In this document: in pieces, positions 5,370 through 5,809 of the stretch | Position numbering within the stretch: position 1 is the first letter of the stretch | How the letters are laid out: each line of letters begins with the position of its first letter | Assembly: GCA_015493625.1 (NCBI GenBank) | Contig: WGCT01000049.1 | Coordinates: 1-5,809 of the forward strand | Source: Draconibacterium sp. | Lineage (GTDB): Bacteria; Bacteroidota; Bacteroidia; Bacteroidales; Prolixibacteraceae | Length of the DNA stretch: 5,809 nucleotides | Direction of reading: 5' to 3' | The notes under the pieces: model-generated | Seen by the model: the letters and a program-made list of their open reading frames with translations, nothing else | What the model was told of the DNA's origin: nothing | The model's database searches: none | Program-made: the position numbers and the translations under genes

Positions 5370-5410
5370 AACAACACGGCTCAATACCGTGGTTGTTTGC
5401 CCACAAACAA
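5370..5410 (+). promoter_or_regulatory. Two mutually exclusive hairpins
   Basis: Hairpin A pairs AACAACACGG (5370-5379) with CCGTGGTTGTT (5387-5397) around CTCAATA, with one bulged G. Hairpin B pairs TTGTTTG (5393-5399) perfectly with CAAACAA (5404-5410) around CCCA. They share 5393-5397, so only one can form fully. Lying 24 nt before a terminator hairpin, the arrangement resembles an attenuator or riboswitch expression platform. Confidence 0.5.
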
Positions 5411-5433
5411 GAAAGGTCTTAATTGTATTTTAG

Positions 5434-5457
5434 CCCTTTGTAAGAAAGGGATTTTTT
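5434..5457 (+). terminator. Rho-independent terminator or attenuator before the NVEAL-like gene
   Basis: CCCTTT (5434-5439), loop GTAAG, AAAGGG (5445-5450), then A and six T (5452-5457). It is 48 nt before ATG 5506. As no plus-strand gene ends nearby, it either ends a small RNA or attenuates transcription into the peptide gene. AAAGG at 5412-5416 and AAAGGG at 5255-5260 could pair with its left arm, and GCCCTTTG at 5299-5306 repeats that arm exactly. Confidence 0.7.
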
Positions 5458-5505
5458 AGAATTTCTTTTTCATAAATAATTATTGTGTGACGTAATATAT
5501 ATATA

Positions 5506-5775
5506 ATGAAAAAAATAGTATTTATTACAATATTAGTAATATGGAGTATTTTTGCATTCTTCTCAAATTCTGCTTCTATGTTCAAAGGTATTGAGCAACA
5601 AAATGTTGATATTTTAACAGCTCAAGCACTTGAGCTAATGGGGCAAAGTTGTTATGGTGGATGTAAGTTTGCTCAACCAACGGATTTGTGCGTTGAGTGT
5701 AGAACGGTTGATTGTCCTCGACTGCTTTTTGGAAGTATATCGATAGGTTATCATTCGGATTGCTCTAAACAGTGA
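5506..5775 (+). CDS. NVEAL-like secreted Cys-rich peptide
   Basis: This 89-residue protein begins with MKK, a hydrophobic core (IVFITILVIWSIFAFF, 4-19) and a small-residue stretch SNSAS (20-24), which fits a Sec signal peptide. After it, QNVDILTAQALELMG (32-46) resembles the NVEALA motif that defines the short NVEAL peptides of Bacteroidota, with Asp in place of Glu. The mature part has six Cys (49, 53, 62, 65, 70, 86), including CYGGC and CVEC, suggesting disulfides or metal binding outside the cytoplasm. The function of the family is unknown to me. NVEAL genes commonly precede propeller lipoprotein genes, and the stop here overlaps the next ATG. No clear Shine-Dalgarno precedes the start, but ATG 5506 gives the expected signal peptide. 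The terminator at 5434-5457 lies just upstream. Confidence 0.75.
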   Translation: MKKIVFITILVIWSIFAFFSNSASMFKGIEQQNVDILTAQALELMGQSCYGGCKFAQPTDLCVECRTVDCPRLLFGSISIGYHSDCSKQ

Positions 5776-5809
5776 TGAACAAGTATGATAGAATAGGTCT
5801 GATTTATAC
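5775..5809 (+). CDS. Start of a downstream gene, translationally coupled (truncated by window)
   Basis: An ATG at 5775-5777 shares its A with the TGA of the peptide gene. The frame stays open to the edge and reads MNKYDRIGLIY. The start overlap suggests translation by ribosomes finishing the peptide gene. By analogy with NVEAL loci it may encode a propeller-type lipoprotein, but eleven residues are too few to tell. Confidence 0.5.
   Translation, partial: MNKYDRIGLIY

Noticed and set aside
5243..5457. Retron or tmRNA-like gene
   Set aside because: There is no reverse transcriptase nearby, no tRNA-like acceptor domain, and no resemblance to tmRNA that I can see.

Overview
The window looks like a chromosomal stretch of a Bacteroidota bacterium, probably a Bacteroidales/Marinilabiliales-type marine or gut lineage. 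The evidence is an NVEAL-like Cys-rich secreted peptide, a lipoprotein with a BF3164/TolB-like propeller signature, AT-rich intergenic DNA, start codons without strong Shine-Dalgarno sequences, and promoter candidates of the Bacteroidota type (-33 TTG, about 20 nt, -7 TAnnTTTG). The assignment below phylum level is a guess.

Layout. Positions 3-1586 (+) hold the C-terminal half of an RND efflux permease. The gene enters from the left edge and is visibly richer in GC than what follows. Positions 1702-2769 (+) hold an AT-rich lipoprotein gene of the six-bladed propeller type. Positions 2770-3378 are a gene graveyard: a GC-rich hairpin, a frameshifted C-terminal scrap of a Bro-N/antirepressor-like protein, a second degenerate copy of the RND 3' end and a further hairpin. 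Positions 3379-4491 (-) encode an AAA/STAND-like ATPase with a C-terminal winged helix, preceded by a candidate promoter embedded in a large dyad. Positions 4492-5505 contain no convincing protein gene. They hold a third, shorter scrap of the RND 3' end, four copies of a 26-bp repeat, a five-unit TCTCT microsatellite, and a string of hairpins ending in a good rho-independent terminator. Positions 5506-5775 (+) encode an NVEAL-like peptide, whose stop codon overlaps the ATG of the next gene at 5775, cut off by the right edge.

Two themes connect the parts. First, a 26-bp GGA/TCC-rich repeat occurs six times, and three of the copies directly follow a copy of the RND 3' end. The lipoprotein module and the ATPase module each lie between two such tail-plus-repeat units, so the 3' end of the permease gene looks like a repeated insertion or recombination site. 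Second, the NVEAL-like peptide is preceded by what looks like a structured leader (about 5243-5457): a large stem-loop, two mutually exclusive hairpins and a terminator whose arms have alternative partners. This leader and the repeated RND tails are the best candidates for something undescribed. All functional statements here come from reading the sequence, with no database search.
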